DNA from: Deroplatys truncata
Taxonomy: Eukaryota; Arthropoda; Insecta; Mantodea; Mantidae
Assembly (NCBI GenBank): GCA_030765065.1
Contig: CM060990.1
Coordinates: 8,927,501-8,991,500, forward strand
Direction: 5' to 3'
DNA: 64,000 bases
Shown here: positions 22,300-34,544 of the stretch, in pieces
Numbering within the stretch: position 1 is the first letter of the stretch
Layout: each line of letters opens with the position of its first letter
Translations under genes and position numbers: made by a program
The notes under the pieces: generated by a model
Told to the model about the DNA's origin: nothing
What the model saw: the letters and a program-made list of their open reading frames with translations, nothing else
Databases searched by the model: none

Positions 22300-23420
22300 T
22301 ACAATATTTTCTCCAGGATGCTCGTTTGGCGCTCCTTATGAGTGTCAGATTATTGTAGTAATCTTCCCACCTACTCCCTCTTTCTGCTGGGGTGGTCCGA
22401 TGCTGCGAGGTGCTTGATTTCATTTTACTGACTTATCTCCCTCTCTTTTTGCTTTTCTTGAAAGAGCGCCTAAGCTTACCTTTGGCTTGCTCTAGTTCTT
22501 TGTTCCACCAAATTGCACCTCTACTATGGGTTTAGTTTGGATGGGACAATTTTCCTATTATGAATCTATTATAACTTTCTGTAAGTCAGAAGCAACAGTC
22601 AATTTTAGCCAAAAATTTTACTTTCCCATCCGTGTAACCCAGTCTTGCAGCTAAGGCTTCATGATAGAATTTCCAATCAGTTCTTTTATATTTCTGTATT
22701 AGGAAGCTTCTAGACCTGAGTTCAGATAATAACAGATTTGGCTATGATCTGATAGTGGCGTGTCTTTCGAGATGTGCCGTTCAGAGATCAAGGTTCCAAT
22801 AAATTCTGTAGAAATTATAATGTCAACAACTTCCTCTCTTAGTTTATTCCTCAAAGTGGGTTCGTTTCTACATTATAAATTATTAAATTATTAGCAAGGA
22901 TAAAGCTTAAAAGAGATTCATCTCTAGGGTTTATATTCTTGGATTGCCAGTCTTCCTGATGCGAACTGGAGCCCATTCCTGCGATAAGGTGTCTGCTTCG
23001 TCATGTGATAACTAACCAGGGAGCCATACTCTCTGATAGGTGGAGGTTCTCTGGTGTCGTAGGGCAAGTAGCAGCAACTGATTATTAAGTTTCTCAGAGT
23101 TACCCCGAACTCAAGGTAAATTCTGCACAAATTATGTCGTTAAAGAATAAGTTCACGGGCACTAAACATTGCACGTGCCTCTTTACTAATATGCATCTTC
23201 TCAAATTGTTTATAGGGCTATTGCCTATTAGTTTGCGCTGAGTATTTCCAAGCCCCCTAATTCTACCATTTCTTACGTATGATATTTGCATTAGAGCTAC
23301 GTCTGTAATATTTCATGAAGTTTTGACATAGAGCAGCCGTAGCTGCCTTTGTGTTGTAGGTCCACTTCGATGAATTTTATCTTCTCCATCCTTCTTTTGT
23401 TATTTTGAAATGATGTTGAA
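22300..23420 (-). pseudogene. Endonuclease region of the RNase H-type element
   Basis: Minus-strand fragments in shifting frames follow the order of an apurinic-type endonuclease. YVRNGRIRGLGNTQ lies near 23280, FFNDIICAEFTLSSG then VTLRNLIISCCYLPYD (about 23150-23040), a region corresponding to the GDxNA block around 22980, a TELIGT..RHISKDTPLSDH-like block near 22750 (the SDH motif is visible), and a Lys/Arg-rich linker (KSKKRG type) near 22450. Family endonucleases nick chromosomal DNA. Many stops and frameshifts. Confidence 0.65.
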
Positions 23421-23880
23421 GTTTATTTTTCCTAATGGAAGAAAATATTTCACACTTTTAGCTTTAAGAGCTTTAAGTGAAGCGTCATCAATTAGAGCAA
23501 CTATCATTTTCTTGTTGCAGCTAACAACTTTCCAATCGTATGTATTTATATCCTTGTTTTGTTTCTGAACTACGTAAAGGTTTTTGGAAGGTTCATCCTT
23601 TGGGCGCTTTGAAAACAATTATAGTCGCCCTCAGTATCTCCTTCCGTTCACCTGTCGGTAATTTCACCGTTTTCCCAGAGTTTTAATTTTGGGATAGTTT
23701 CTATAACCCAATATTTAGTTACTTCGTTCGCACTGATTAGGATAAAGGCTCCTGCTTCTAAGTGCGACGAGATAAATTAGGACTACTCTCCATGTCGTAG
23801 GGCATTAAATTGTTCTACTAAGTCTGTTTCAATTTTCTCTGTCTGCTCGTTTGTGTGTTTGCTTGCTTAATTGAGGCAGT
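23400..23880 (-). pseudogene. gag-like (ORF1) fragment, C-terminal part
   Basis: A 72-codon frame (23618-23400) contains EPSKNLYVVQKQNKDINTYD and ALIDDASLKALKAKSVKYF. Upstream in other frames come VTKYWVIETIPKLKLWENG and EQFNALRHGE. I read this as the C-terminal part of the ORF1 protein of the RNase H-type retrotransposon, because it lies just 5' of the endonuclease on the same strand. It carries no zinc knuckle. Family identity is inferred from position and general character. Confidence 0.5.
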
Positions 23881-23884
23881 ATTT

Positions 23885-24640
23885 TTAAAATTTAAATGAT
23901 TTCAGTCTAATTATATAATATATAAATTCAATAACAGCCCGCCTTAAAGCAATATGTGTATGTAACAATATATAAAAAGTGTATATTACAGTCATTGTAT
24001 ATGTTTATATCATTGTATACATGTGTAATAACGTTATGTGAATGTATTGCGTAATTTAATAATGCAGGAGCTGTGAGAATAATCGGTTAAAAGTTGCTAA
24101 CAATGAGGTAACCTTGAGGCAATAATGAATTTGAAAGTTTAATAATACTACTTGTGATTTTTGGAAGCAATAATATAATTTTTGTGACAGTTATTAAAAT
24201 AGCCAATCAACAACCTGAAAAAGCTTTAGTTAAATGAAGGTATTCTATTGGACTAGGATTAGCCAATCAGAAACTAAAATGGAGAAAAATTTACAATTTC
24301 AGAAGTTAGTTGCTTGTAGACAGTGTTTCTAACCGGACGCGAGATGCGTCCTCGAGAAATTTAATACGTATTTCGTGTGAGGCAAAACTAGTTTACGTGT
24401 TAAAAATAGCAAGTCACAGCTCTCTCTTTATATCACTGAAGTGTTATTTTAATCGTGTCAATCATTAATAAAAAGAGTGAAGTAAAATTATAATCTGTGT
24501 AAGCCTACATTCTTCAGTCGCACCACTCCCTGCTAAGACATTCATGTCTCTAAAAAAATATAAATACTGATGCAGCCGAGGCAAACATTAATATAGAATA
24601 TTTAAAGAAACAGTAAAAAATTAGGAAGTTAATATTTTTA
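23885..24640. other. AT-rich interruption inside the retrotransposon remains
   Basis: About 750 bases, strongly AT-rich and non-coding, separate the two gag-like pieces. It could be a later insertion (a solo LTR or a non-autonomous element), but I found no clear terminal repeats or target duplication. Confidence 0.35.
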
Positions 24641-24699
24641 AACTTGGGGCAAAGGCCACCGGAAAGTATATTTGGGGCGAAGGCTATCGGAAACTTTTT

Positions 24700-25410
24700 A
24701 CCATACGTGCGGTTACAACTACTTCAAGTTCGGCTCCCCAACAGTCGGAATATAATACACCTTCTTCAAACTGGCTTTCCGTACGTAGCAGCAACAAACC
24801 TTCTTCAAGTTGGCTCCCAAAGCGTGGGGCAGATAACGTAAAAATAACAATACAACAACTTCTTCATAATAGATGACAATTTGTCCTCGTAGCTTGTATA
24901 AGAGTTGGGTGTCGTTGTTGTTATCGACTCCTCCTTTCGAGGTTTCTTTACGCCTGGAGTGGTGCAACTTTTCAGACGGCTATGTTTGCTGCCTCCAGAT
25001 GCTTCTGGCCCTCCCGCTAGCGATGAAGTCCCTTAATAGTTTTTCTTATTAAACTTGGAGGGTGCCTAAGATATCCCTTGAGCAGCAAGTTTCTCCTTTA
25101 GCCGGCTTTTCGTTAGCCTGTAGTGAATTTTTTCACCGTGAGAGATGACATTATCTTAGCGGCTGCTTCAACCCCATCGGGAAAAGATTCTTTGATTTCC
25201 TTCAACAACATCGATTCTTCCTCAGAGAAAGTTTGTGCTTCATGGGAAGGACCAGGTACTGATGCTGACATAAACTTCCTTCGGTACGTGTAGGTTGTTC
25301 AGATGTTGCTGATTCCTTAACTGTCTCTTTAGTATCTGTAGGGTTTCTTGAAACTTTGGAACTGTAAGGAAGTTTCATCTGACATTCTAAGCGCGTTGCG
25401 ATCATTGGTG
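24700..25410 (-). pseudogene. gag-like (ORF1) fragment, N-terminal part
   Basis: A 67-codon frame (25405-25202) includes YSSKVSRNPTDTKETVKESA and a segment rich in Glu, Ser and Thr. Downstream on the same strand, other frames give KESFPDGVEAAAKIMSS and a Lys/Arg-rich stretch. Composition and position, upstream of the gag and endonuclease pieces, suggest the N-terminal half of ORF1 of the RNase H-type element. No defining domain is visible. Confidence 0.4.
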
Positions 25411-25667
25411 TAGCAAGGAGCGGGAAGAGTTATAACTGGGCATGCCCCGGAGGTTTATCCTGCCTGAGTTCCCTCAGTTCGTCACCCAGGCCAGGGGTTG
25501 GGTACTTCCCATCCCACTATACCGACATTTTCGAGTTCACCCTCCGCATCCTATACCCATGGTATAGTATTGAATACAAAAGCGAGTTCGGCATAATTAG
25601 TTTAAAAACTATCAAGCTCAACTCGGGACCCCATTATCGCCGTCCAGATACTTGTAAGTTACAGGCC

Positions 25668-26665
25668 CCTGGAGGAGTTTGTAAGGTACTAAACACGAAG
25701 TTCCCAGGGTACAAGAAGGCGAAACACGTACCGTAAGGTAATAAACATGAACTTTCCACGGTACTACAAGGTGAAACACGTACTGCAAAGTAATAAACAA
25801 GAACTTTTCAAGGTACTAGAAGGAGAAACATGTACTGCAAAGTACTAAACATGAACTTTCCAAGCTACTAGTAGGTGAAACAAGTACTGTAAGGTACTAA
25901 ACATGAACCTTCCAAGGTACTAGAAGGCAAAACACGTACTTTAAGACACTAAACATGAATTTTCCAAGATACTAGAAGGTGAAACACGTACTGCAAGGTA
26001 CTAAACAAGAGGTTTGCAAGGTACTAGAAGGTGAAACACGTACCTTAAGGTACTAGAAGTTGAAACACGTACTGTAAGGTACTAAACATGGACTTTGCAA
26101 GGTACTAGAACGCGAAACACGTACTGTAAGGTACTAAACATGAACTTTCCGAAGTACTAGAAGGCGAAAAACGTACCGTAAGGTACTAAACATGAACTTT
26201 CCCAGGTACTAGAAACTGAAACACGTACTGTAAGGTGCTAAACATGAACTTTCCACGGTACTAGAAGGTGAAACACGTACTGTAAGGTACTAAGCATGAA
26301 ACTTTCCAAGGTACTAGAAGCTGAAACACGTACTGTAAGGTACTAAACATGGACTTTCCAAGGTACTAGAAGCTGAAACACGTACTGTAAAGTACTAAGC
26401 ATGAAACTTTCCAAGGTACTAGAAGGCGAAGCACGTACTGTAAAGCACTAAACATGAACTTTCCAGGGTACTAGAAGTTGAAACACGTACTGTAAGGTAC
26501 TAAACATGAACTTTCCACGGTACTACACGGTGAAACACGTACTGTAAGATACTAAACATGAACTTTCCAGGATACTATAAGGCAAAACACGTACTGTAGG
26601 TACTAAACATGAAATTTCCAAGGTACTAGAAGGTGAAACACGTATTATAAGATACTAAACCATTT
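25668..26665. repeat. 52-bp minisatellite array
   Basis: About 19 tandem copies of a unit of roughly 52 bp built from GAAACACGTACTGTAAGGTA, CTAAACATGAACTTTCC and AAGGTACTAGAAGG. Copies differ by scattered substitutions and a few indels; one shortened copy lies near 26041-26065. Each unit contains GTAC several times (ACGTAC, AGGTAC, GGTACTAG), giving short self-complementary words at regular spacing. It is non-coding in all frames over any useful length. Confidence 0.95.
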
Positions 26666-26669
26666 CTAA

Positions 26670-28260
26670 ATCCGTTATTCTATGGTTCTACACAATAACC
26701 TCTAATTCTATTATCAGTGTTGGTATTTCAACTTCTCAAAGACTTGACTTTGTGCAGAAGGCTAGGGTCGCGACAAGCTTGTTGCTGAATTACGATTTTA
26801 TTTGGTTCTCCATATAATTGGGGTGTATTGCATTGCATAGTTTGGACCAATGTCTTTTGCTGGAATATCGTATTCCGCAAATTACTATGCAACACAAAGC
26901 AAGGAAACTGTGTAAAGCACAAGGGAACTTGAACCTTGTGGAGCGACCATTTACGATCTGTGAATTACTGAGGTCGTTGCAATAATAATGGTTTCAATTA
27001 TATATTGAAATTATGAAAGAATTGGACATCTGAATCTTTGTTTTAGAAGTGAAACATATAAGATTAGCTTGGATAAAAATTTCAGTTCTAAAGATGTTAG
27101 TGATCTATGGTGGGTTTTGTTTAGCATCATTGCATACATGTCTATACTTCGTGAAATTCTGGTTACTGGGTTCGTATTTGGATGTTTAATGTGAGTCAAT
27201 ATGATGACAAAGTGCAAGGGCAATCAGTATTATTTTATACTTCCATTTATTATCATTTGTTATTCAACACCAGTGGAATTTAAATATGATTCCCTTAACT
27301 GATATAAGTTAGTTTTCGTTTCAGCAAGAAACCAAAATAATATCGTAACTTTAGATAGAGTGCAGCAACATTTACTAAGAATCACATTTTAAGTGTCCTT
27401 GCCGACCCTAAAAAGTGAGCATATATTATCAAAATAGGCATTGAAATCTACATGCTAAAATTGCAGAATCTATCTTAGGTCTAAGCATACAGTCTCTTCA
27501 TCTAAGACCGGACCAGCCAAAAAGATTACGTGTGGCGTGGAAGATCCTGTGTGACGTAGTAGAGAAATGGCTGGCATCTTGGGAACGGTAGGGCAGGTTG
27601 CACCATGTTTCGCAATCACACAACTCCCTTGACGCCATACTTGAATCTATTTCGCAAAGAAATTCTGCCTTGGCACAACGTCATTGTGTTTGGAAATGCA
27701 TTTCCTTAGGACGGAAGTAAACAGTAAGATTTTAATTGGTTTCTCTATGACGTACTGGACGGCCTGAGTTAGAAGTTTGCTTGAGGGGACTTGCCTAGGT
27801 AACAATTTTCCGACTTTTCCCTTATACTCTTACGACAAATAACAAGTAACTCCGAGATCAATGGACTCATTGAAATTTCATTCACCTTCTTGTGAACATG
27901 AATTCGTCAAAATGGCTTTTAACACCCAAATTGTGGCATAACTATGGCTATACATTGTTCAAACTGTAATATGTCATACATTTAAGAGTAATTCTTTTAG
28001 GTATTTATGATAGGTAATTAGAAAAGTTCCTCCTGTTCAGTGACATGCTGGCTATAAGAAGCCGCATTTAAAATTGGATCCATGATATTTATTATTTAAA
28101 CAAATAGTATGGCGCCATTGAGAGCCTAAAACCGCTTGAGAAAGTTACTTTGATACCTGTAAAAACTAGAAGAAGGATTTGAAAAACTCGCACAAGATAG
28201 AAATTCTGAATCCAATATGCGACGGTGTCTTCCCGTGTATGCTTTTCTTTTAGTATGTCC
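26670..28260. other. Spacer, nothing recognised
   Basis: AT-rich DNA with only short frames (up to about 70 codons) and no domain, repeat or tRNA-like segment that I can support. Confidence 0.4.
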
Positions 28261-28272
28261 AGTCTGTGTGCA

Positions 28273-28563
28273 TTAATTTACTTTTAATTCCTGATATGGG
28301 CTTGGTCTTACTACTTTTTCAATAGAAGCACTTCTAACATTAAATATGCTTCGCGTTTCCTGGAAAGAAGCCCAGACACAAGTTTGTTTTTTCATGTTAG
28401 CGGCCATACCACTTTTCAAAAAGGGAATTGTTGTAGCCCTCTGCCGGTGTGCATAATTTGGAAACATTAGTAATACCGCTACGCTGGCGTTAGGAATATC
28501 GCTGAGCTGAGCCTGCCACCACCAGATCTGGTCGTTGTAAAATCTTTCTCCATTATTACTCAA
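28273..28563 (-). CDS. Unrecognised 96-codon frame beside an LTR-like repeat
   Basis: The frame starts MSNNGERFYNDQIWWWQAQL and is rich in Trp and Ala early on, with a Lys/Arg-rich middle. I recognise no domain. It sits immediately downstream, in transcriptional sense, of the LTR-like repeat at 28640-29124 on the same strand, where a retroelement leader or gag start would be. It could also be chance. It lacks supporting features. Confidence 0.2.
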   Translation of the reverse strand: MSNNGERFYNDQIWWWQAQLSDIPNASVAVLLMFPNYAHRQRATTIPFLKSGMAANMKKQTCVWASFQETRSIFNVRSASIEKVVRPSPYQELKVN

Positions 28564-28639
28564 GGCCTGTGTGATTGTACGTCAAAGGATCACAAAGTAA
28601 TGCAACTTTGTCTTGTTTCCAATTTCACTTCACTAAGTT

Positions 28640-29124
28640 CTCACTGTCACTTCACCAATGTGATCTAGTTCAATTTTCCCTGTCACTTCATTCCTCTCCG
28701 CAACGTAGCGGAGTAGTGAAATATGCACTAAGCAGTCTCTCCCTGCATTGGGGAGTCGAAACAAGACATCTCTAAACTCTCGCAGTGGCAGTAGTCATTG
28801 TGCGTCGCAATTTTCGTCACATACGCACTCGCAGAACCGCCCTTGATGTCGCATCAGAAACGTAATCACCAGCTCCCTTAGATACTAACTGGCTTATTCG
28901 CTGGCAATCACCCTTGCTTATGTAGTCGCTGGACTTTTCCGCAGAGATCTAGAATGTTCCGGAGGTGAGGAGAAAAAATATTCCGGTTATTTGTCGATGG
29001 CGCTTCTAGTGTTTTTGCTGAATGAGAGCGCTACTGCGTCTACTTATCTCCATTTATCTCTCCAACTGCACGGCCGGTCGGCGCCACACTCCCTATAAGC
29101 TTGGGCTATAGCTGCTACGTCACA
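28640..29124 (-). repeat. LTR-like dispersed repeat, copy 1
   Basis: The minus strand from 29124 begins TGTGACGTAGCAGCTATAG and aligns over about 400 bases with the plus-strand sequence 48693-49110. Shared words include TAGCGCTCTCAT, GAACATTCTAGA, ACGTTTCTGATGCGAC-type, TTCGACTCCCC and TTTCACTACTCCGCTA. The start with TG and the length suggest a solo LTR or one LTR of a gypsy- or BEL-like element, but no terminal duplication or primer-binding site was established. Confidence 0.6.
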
Positions 29125-29984
29125 GTAGCTTCAACCATGGACATATTATTAAGCATATTTTGGTTTCTCTGCATATAGGTAAGTGTTGTATGAATACTAA
29201 ACCTTCGAAGGGTAATGTTCCAGTGTTCACTTAAGCGTTGATGTATGTTTCTGTTCATGCACATAAATTTGCAATAATTAAAGAAATCCAAACTGCGCGT
29301 GAATTCACGGATTGAATAGGAGAATTGCAGAAAAAAGGGCAAGAATTTCCTTAACTGTCCATAAAAACGCTAAATAAACTTTTAGAGTATTGCATTCTTT
29401 CCTTAAACGAAATCGTGAATAACGATTCTTGCGTAAAAAGCTATGCAACTGATTTATACGATTATTTTAAACACTTTCTGGAAGCATATGAATAGTTTTG
29501 ATAGAAATGTACCTAAGGATATTAGGCATTAGGATGTAAATATTTTCTAACCAAGTGTACTTTTTTAAACAGCGGATAGACAAGCTTCATTGCATTACGT
29601 GTCTAAAATACAAAATATTCCCTGGAGCAGCAAATCATGCTTTGAAACTTGTTTATCTGCTATATGGAGATTAAAGCCTTTATTTTACATATACCTGTAT
29701 GTATGTACTAAACTAATTTAAGCAGCCTGTTTGCTTGTGCAGAGTTTCCGTTAATTTCCATTCCTAAAATTCATTATAATCTTTAATTTTTAAAAGTGTT
29801 AGTAATTCAATAAGAAAGGAGCCTTGCTATTAGGCAATAATTGCCATAATTTATGAAGGTATATTCGACTATACTTATTGACAAGTCCCAACTGAAATCT
29901 TATTTCCATGTTGGATACATGCACCATTGCTTTTGCTGGTACAAAACCATTGGCTTGTTTTATCCTGACTTAGAGTAGTTGTTT

Positions 29985-30260
29985 TTCAGTTACCGACACG
30001 AGTAGCTGGCGTTGTTAAGGCACGAAATCGTGAACCAGTGGGCTGCGGTATAAATCCCTTCAACGCCGTCCTGCCTGACCAAGGATATTTTCTCAATTTC
30101 TCTCAGACCATAACTGCCAAGTATCGCGGGGATACCCTAAACTTAGGCGCGCAATGTTTACACCACTGTAATGCAACGGAGCTGAGATTACACTTCCCGA
30201 TCACCTTGGAACGGTATTTATGTAATTCAGAAGTGGACTCTGTGTGTACCAGATGTACGT
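29985..30260 (+). mobile_element. tRNA-derived SINE-like sequence
   Basis: The plus strand reads ACGAGTAGCTGGCGTTGTTAAGGC, an A-box-like head, followed by GAACCAGTGGGCTGCGGTATAAATCCC, where GGTATAAATCC sits in the B-box position. A less AT-rich body of about 200 bases follows. Ends and target duplications were not determined. An alternative is a decayed tRNA pseudogene. Confidence 0.45.
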
Positions 30261-30633
30261 GAAATTGTTATTAACACAGCGAAATGAATAAATGCTTAGA
30301 ACGTTGAAAGACAGAAAATGCAGAAGACCGTTACGTTAAATATGAAAATTATTTACCACTATTTTGAGTCCCAGCTGGAGAGTTTTGATTTGAATATTCC
30401 TTCAATTTACATTATTTTGCTTTCTTCATTTGTTTATTTATTAATTATTTTCAATTAGCCTATAACCGCCACAGAGAAATAAAGAGTTTTCAAGGACAAG
30501 CAATGTTTAAAGCCGATTAATGATCGCCCAGGATGTTATCTATATGTGCGAATACTTAAACTCCTGACACCCGGTATTAGTCCTAAGAACTAGAATGAGG
30601 TATTTCTGTTAGGGAACCGCTAACGTCCACAAT
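30261..30633. other. Spacer before the hAT insertion
   Basis: AT-rich, no recognisable content. The sequence GGAACCGCTAACGT (30613-30626) recurs beyond the other side of the hAT element at 34754-34767, as noted separately. Confidence 0.4.
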
Positions 30634-30684
30634 GTTATTAGCGGGGTTAGGATTTTTAGGTGCAAATTTCAGATGAAAAAAGGA

Positions 30685-30735
30685 AGGGAAAAGGTGCTTA
30701 AATAAGGTGAAAAAAGGGACAATAAGGTGCTGGTT
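30685..30735 (+). promoter_or_regulatory. Left subterminal AAGGTGC cluster of hAT element
   Basis: The motif AAGGTGC/A occurs at about 30691, 30704 and 30724, on the same strand as copies near the right end (34554, 34594 and 34686). hAT transposases typically bind short repeated motifs in the subterminal regions, so these are candidate binding sites. Function is inferred. Confidence 0.5.
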
Positions 30736-32526
30736 TATTTAAGCGGATGCACAACTGAAATTGGCTATTTTCTAAACTATCTGTTCAATTGGGCTGAAAT
30801 TTTAACCACATGTCAGTTGCGGGTGTATTTCTTATAATGTTTGTGTATTTGTGTTTACTTCACGCGTTGAAGCCATCTTGTGACGTCATTCATTTGTTAG
30901 GTTTGCTAGCTCCATCTGGTGTTAGCAATTTGCGGCAGTATTAGTTTTTTTGTTTAAAAAAATGCTAGTTATTTTATTTAATTTTGGTTCTTTGTCCTCC
31001 GGCTAGCTATTATCTTTTTCTTGGGTCGAGCACTTCTCTTTATACAGGTTGTGTAAACGGAAAGGAATCTTTTATCCAAAGATAACACTGATGAAAGAAA
31101 TTTGCTTTATACTTTTATTGTCGAACACGTTAACTATCACATTTACACATTGATCTTGACACTCGCCAAACTGAAACTGTTATAATAACTTCATTACTGA
31201 TAATTCTTAATTCGCGTACTTCAACTTTTTGTATAATTAACTTTATAATACTTGAGATTTTTCATAACTCTGTTACGCGTAACCTGCAAATTGATATCCG
31301 AAGTGTGCCGTGCAAATACTTTCGACGAATTGACGGGAATGCGACGTGTAGTGTACAAGGAATTTTGATGAACTGACGGGGTCTACCTCTAACCTACTCT
31401 TTTTATACTCCTTCACCCAGATATGCCTAAAGATTATAACTGAACTGCAATTGGCTAATAAAACGCGCCAACATTAGCGTCTATTTTTATATCCAATGAA
31501 AATTATGAACACATATGCTCTAGGGAAACGTTCCAGAAGATTCTCAAGGAAAAACGCGCCAACATTACGTAACTTCCTCGTTTCCAATAATGATAAACAG
31601 CTCACCCCCTCGCTGCATTATTGCACGCTATTATTGTCAGTTTCAGTTAGGCAGTATAAACTTACTTCCCAACAATAATTACAATCAACAAACATCTCAA
31701 ATCAATGTCACATAAAAATGCATATTCATATTACAATCATTATTTACATTTAAGTAATTTGTAATACAAATTACTGCATCACAGTCTTCCTTAGATATAA
31801 TTGTTTTGTGAATTTCAATCCAGAATCTTAATTAGTTTTCAAGTTATTAATTTTCAAAATAACAAAATTATGGGTATATGCAAAGTGCAATAATGGTGCA
31901 TTTTTCAAAAAAAGTTCTTATGTTGCTTCTATGTCAAGGAACTACAAATTTGCTATATACTTTTTTTCTACCATTCTTAGTTTAAGAGAAAAAAGTTTTA
32001 CTGTTTTGTATTTGCATTTTTGTTTGTTTTTTTCGTTTGTATACATTGTTATCTTCAAAAATTAATAGCGCAAAAACTATTCACTACACAGAAAAATTAT
32101 ATGACAATTTCATTTATTTGGGTTTTTGAAATAAGCATAAAAAATGTCAATATGAATGGATGAAAACTACGCCGTGTGGAACATTTTGAATATGCAGAAA
32201 TGCTGAAAATAAGAAACGCCTTAAAATCAAGTGTGACAAATATAAACAGCCAGCAACCAAATGCGCAAGGGCATTTAAAAAGTCTCGTAACGATCCTGAA
32301 GCGTTCGCTAGGTCATAAATTAAAGTGGATTCTAAAACTACAAGCAATGGAGAATTTTTTGGGAATATAACTTTTTTTTAGATTTTTTGAGATTTTGGGT
32401 TAATTTTAGTTGTGCATTCCCTTAACTAATTCAACGATTTCTGTTTCCTCTATTCTAATTTATTGAAATACAAACAAGCACATCAAATTATCACTCATAA
32501 AAAGAAGGAAAATACATGAAGTTGTT

Positions 32527-33960
32527 TTACTTTAAGACATTAAGCATCTCCACATTTTTAAAAGTAACTCTGTTTCTATTAGGAGATAGAATGTCTTTGT
32601 AGATGCTAAAGCTTCTTTCAACATCCACAGAAACCAGTGGGACAAACCTTTTATTCACTCGGAATGGCAACTCTACAGATGTGGCGAATACCTCAATGTC
32701 TGGATTCTTCTGAAGAATAGATTCAAGTTTGTCTTTGGCAAAGCCATCTAACCGCTCCCTCACGGAAATAAAAATATCCCATTGTTTTTCCTTTTCCAGA
32801 TCTTGTTCTTCCAATCGTTTAATAGTTGCCGGCAGGTACTTGTAGCTATGGACACAATATAGTTCTGTCTGCAAATTATGTGTTTTCTCCGGTAACAGAA
32901 GTTGCTGTGTCTTGGAAATTGCACCTGCGTCGGATGGACCCAAAGAAAGCACAAACTCTTTAATTTTGTCAAAATTCTCACATAACATAGCAGCACACTC
33001 AATCCAAGATCCCTAGCGAGTAATTTGGAAGGGGCAGGCGAGTGATTTCCCTGTAGTAAACAGCACGGCTCGGAGCTTTCAGTAGAATCTTCTTCAGGGC
33101 AGAGATGAATTGATTTGCGATGTCGTATTCGTTCCTTATGGATTCAAAAACCCTGTGAAGGGCATGAGACAAGCACGTCACATACTTCAAGTTAGGAAGT
33201 AAAGGTTTCAATTGGTTAACAGCTGAAACCATGTATGGAGCCTGGTTCGTAACCACAAGAAGAAGTTTTTGGAACTCGATACCTGTAGGCCAGAGATTTT
33301 GGCAGAATTCAATAGCGGATTGCATTACTGTACTGGCATTGGCTTTCTGCAGCTCGTACATTTTTAACAACATGGGCTTAACTTTCTCCCCTGCTAAGCG
33401 AAAAACTAAAATGTTCAAAACATATCGTTCCATTGAGTCCGTGGTTTCATCCACAATGATTTCCACATCGCAATCTGACATTTTCTCCTTTATTCTTTCT
33501 ACGGTTTCTTGGTAAACAGGCCCCATGCAGTTTTTTCTTAAGGTAGTCTCATCGGGCATTGACATCTTTGTGCATTTTTCAAGAAAACCCTTGAAGACTG
33601 GATGGTTCACCTTATTAAGTGGAATTCCTGCTTGTATAAGAATTGCACACAAATCAATGTTTAATTCCTTCAAATTTGCCTTTTTGAAGAACTCTGTTGA
33701 AACGCATTTCGTAATAGAGGTTGCCATGATTTGTTTGCTTGAAGAGTCTTGTTCATTTGATGCTTAGAGCTGGAAATGTGTTGTTTGATGCGATCTCGTT
33801 GGTGTTTTTCATCTAACAAAATTCCTGAATCACAAACAGTACATCGCATAACAGTTCCATCAGTGTCTATGAAATCTTGCTTGAATTCCTCAGCCAGAAC
33901 AATAAATTGAGACTGGACACCTTTGGCATGATAAAATCTAGTACTAGTACACTCGTTTGA
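32527..33960 (-). pseudogene. hAT transposase (CGGBP1-like N-terminus), degenerate
   Basis: Three pieces lie in order on the minus strand. (1) 33955-33725 encodes a BED-like zinc finger, CTVCDSGILLDEKHQRDRIK then QHISSSKHQ (Cys-x2-Cys...His...His). (2) After a frameshift, 33727-32999 encodes the core: ILIQAGIPLNKVNHPVFKGF and MPDETTLRKNCM, then EIIVDETTDSMERYVLNIL with the first catalytic Asp (VDETTD), LLVVTNQAPYM, and LKYVTCLSHALHRVFE (Cys-x2-His, RW-region). (3) After a one-base frameshift near 33005, 32988-32527 encodes the rest, ending with VSVDVERSFSIYKDILSPNR, the C-terminal dimerisation domain. The finger and IQAGIPLxKxxHP block resemble vertebrate CGGBP1, a protein of hAT origin. Two frameshifts inactivate it. 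Confidence 0.9.
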
Positions 33961-34544
33961 TACTGTAACATAGAGCTAACACTAGTTCACTGCTAACACA
34001 ATGCGACTGTCACACAACTCACTCTTGCGCCCATTCGCTGTCCACATTCTCTTATAACATCGTGACAGTTACCAGAATGTTCTCATTCATGCTGGAGCTT
34101 CAGTCTCAGCGATTTCTAGTGGTTTCCAGCATAACCCAGTCTTAATAATTCTCGGAACTGCGCGGGTGAGGTTACTGCCGTCGCTGCGTGCCCAGCCTTC
34201 GCCTCCACGCAAACAGATGACGTCTCTCACAGTAAAAAACTCACATTCACGAACAGCAGGCTACTGATTCTGGTGGGATAGAATCACTCATTGTCAATTG
34301 CATTATTGCGGGATACTTTATAGCGGTAAAGCGAGAGAAAGAGGTTTTCGTCCATCACAAAATTATTTTCTATTGTTGCGGGTGTGCTTTCAATTCCCGC
34401 GCGGCGTTTACTGAAAGAGGTAGGCTTACTATTCGCACGTACACGGCAAGCTGAGGAGACGTTGTTTGAAAGTTAAAGAATAAATTGGAATGAAACTTAA
34501 AAGAAAAGTGGGGGAAAAGGGGATTATAGACATGGTTGTGGGAA

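Larger units (their letters stand above)
19340..25430 (-). mobile_element. Second non-LTR retrotransposon with RNase H, decayed
   Basis: Minus-strand fragments occur in the order expected for one element: gag-like pieces (about 25405-24640, and 23880-23400), endonuclease (about 23290-22480), RT core and thumb (21720-21266), RNase H (20922-20430) and a C-terminal Cys/His-type tail (19580-19340). Having RNase H after the RT places it with the I/LOA/Jockey-like group rather than L1/Tx1. Non-coding AT-rich stretches separate the pieces (23885-24640, 21735-22240), either later insertions or deletions with decay. The Tx1-like element lies immediately downstream on the same strand. Assigning all pieces to one insertion is inference. 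Confidence 0.7.

Noticed and set aside
25668..26665. CRISPR-like array
   Set aside because: Repeat units are contiguous with no unique spacers, units are degenerate, and the context is eukaryotic transposons.
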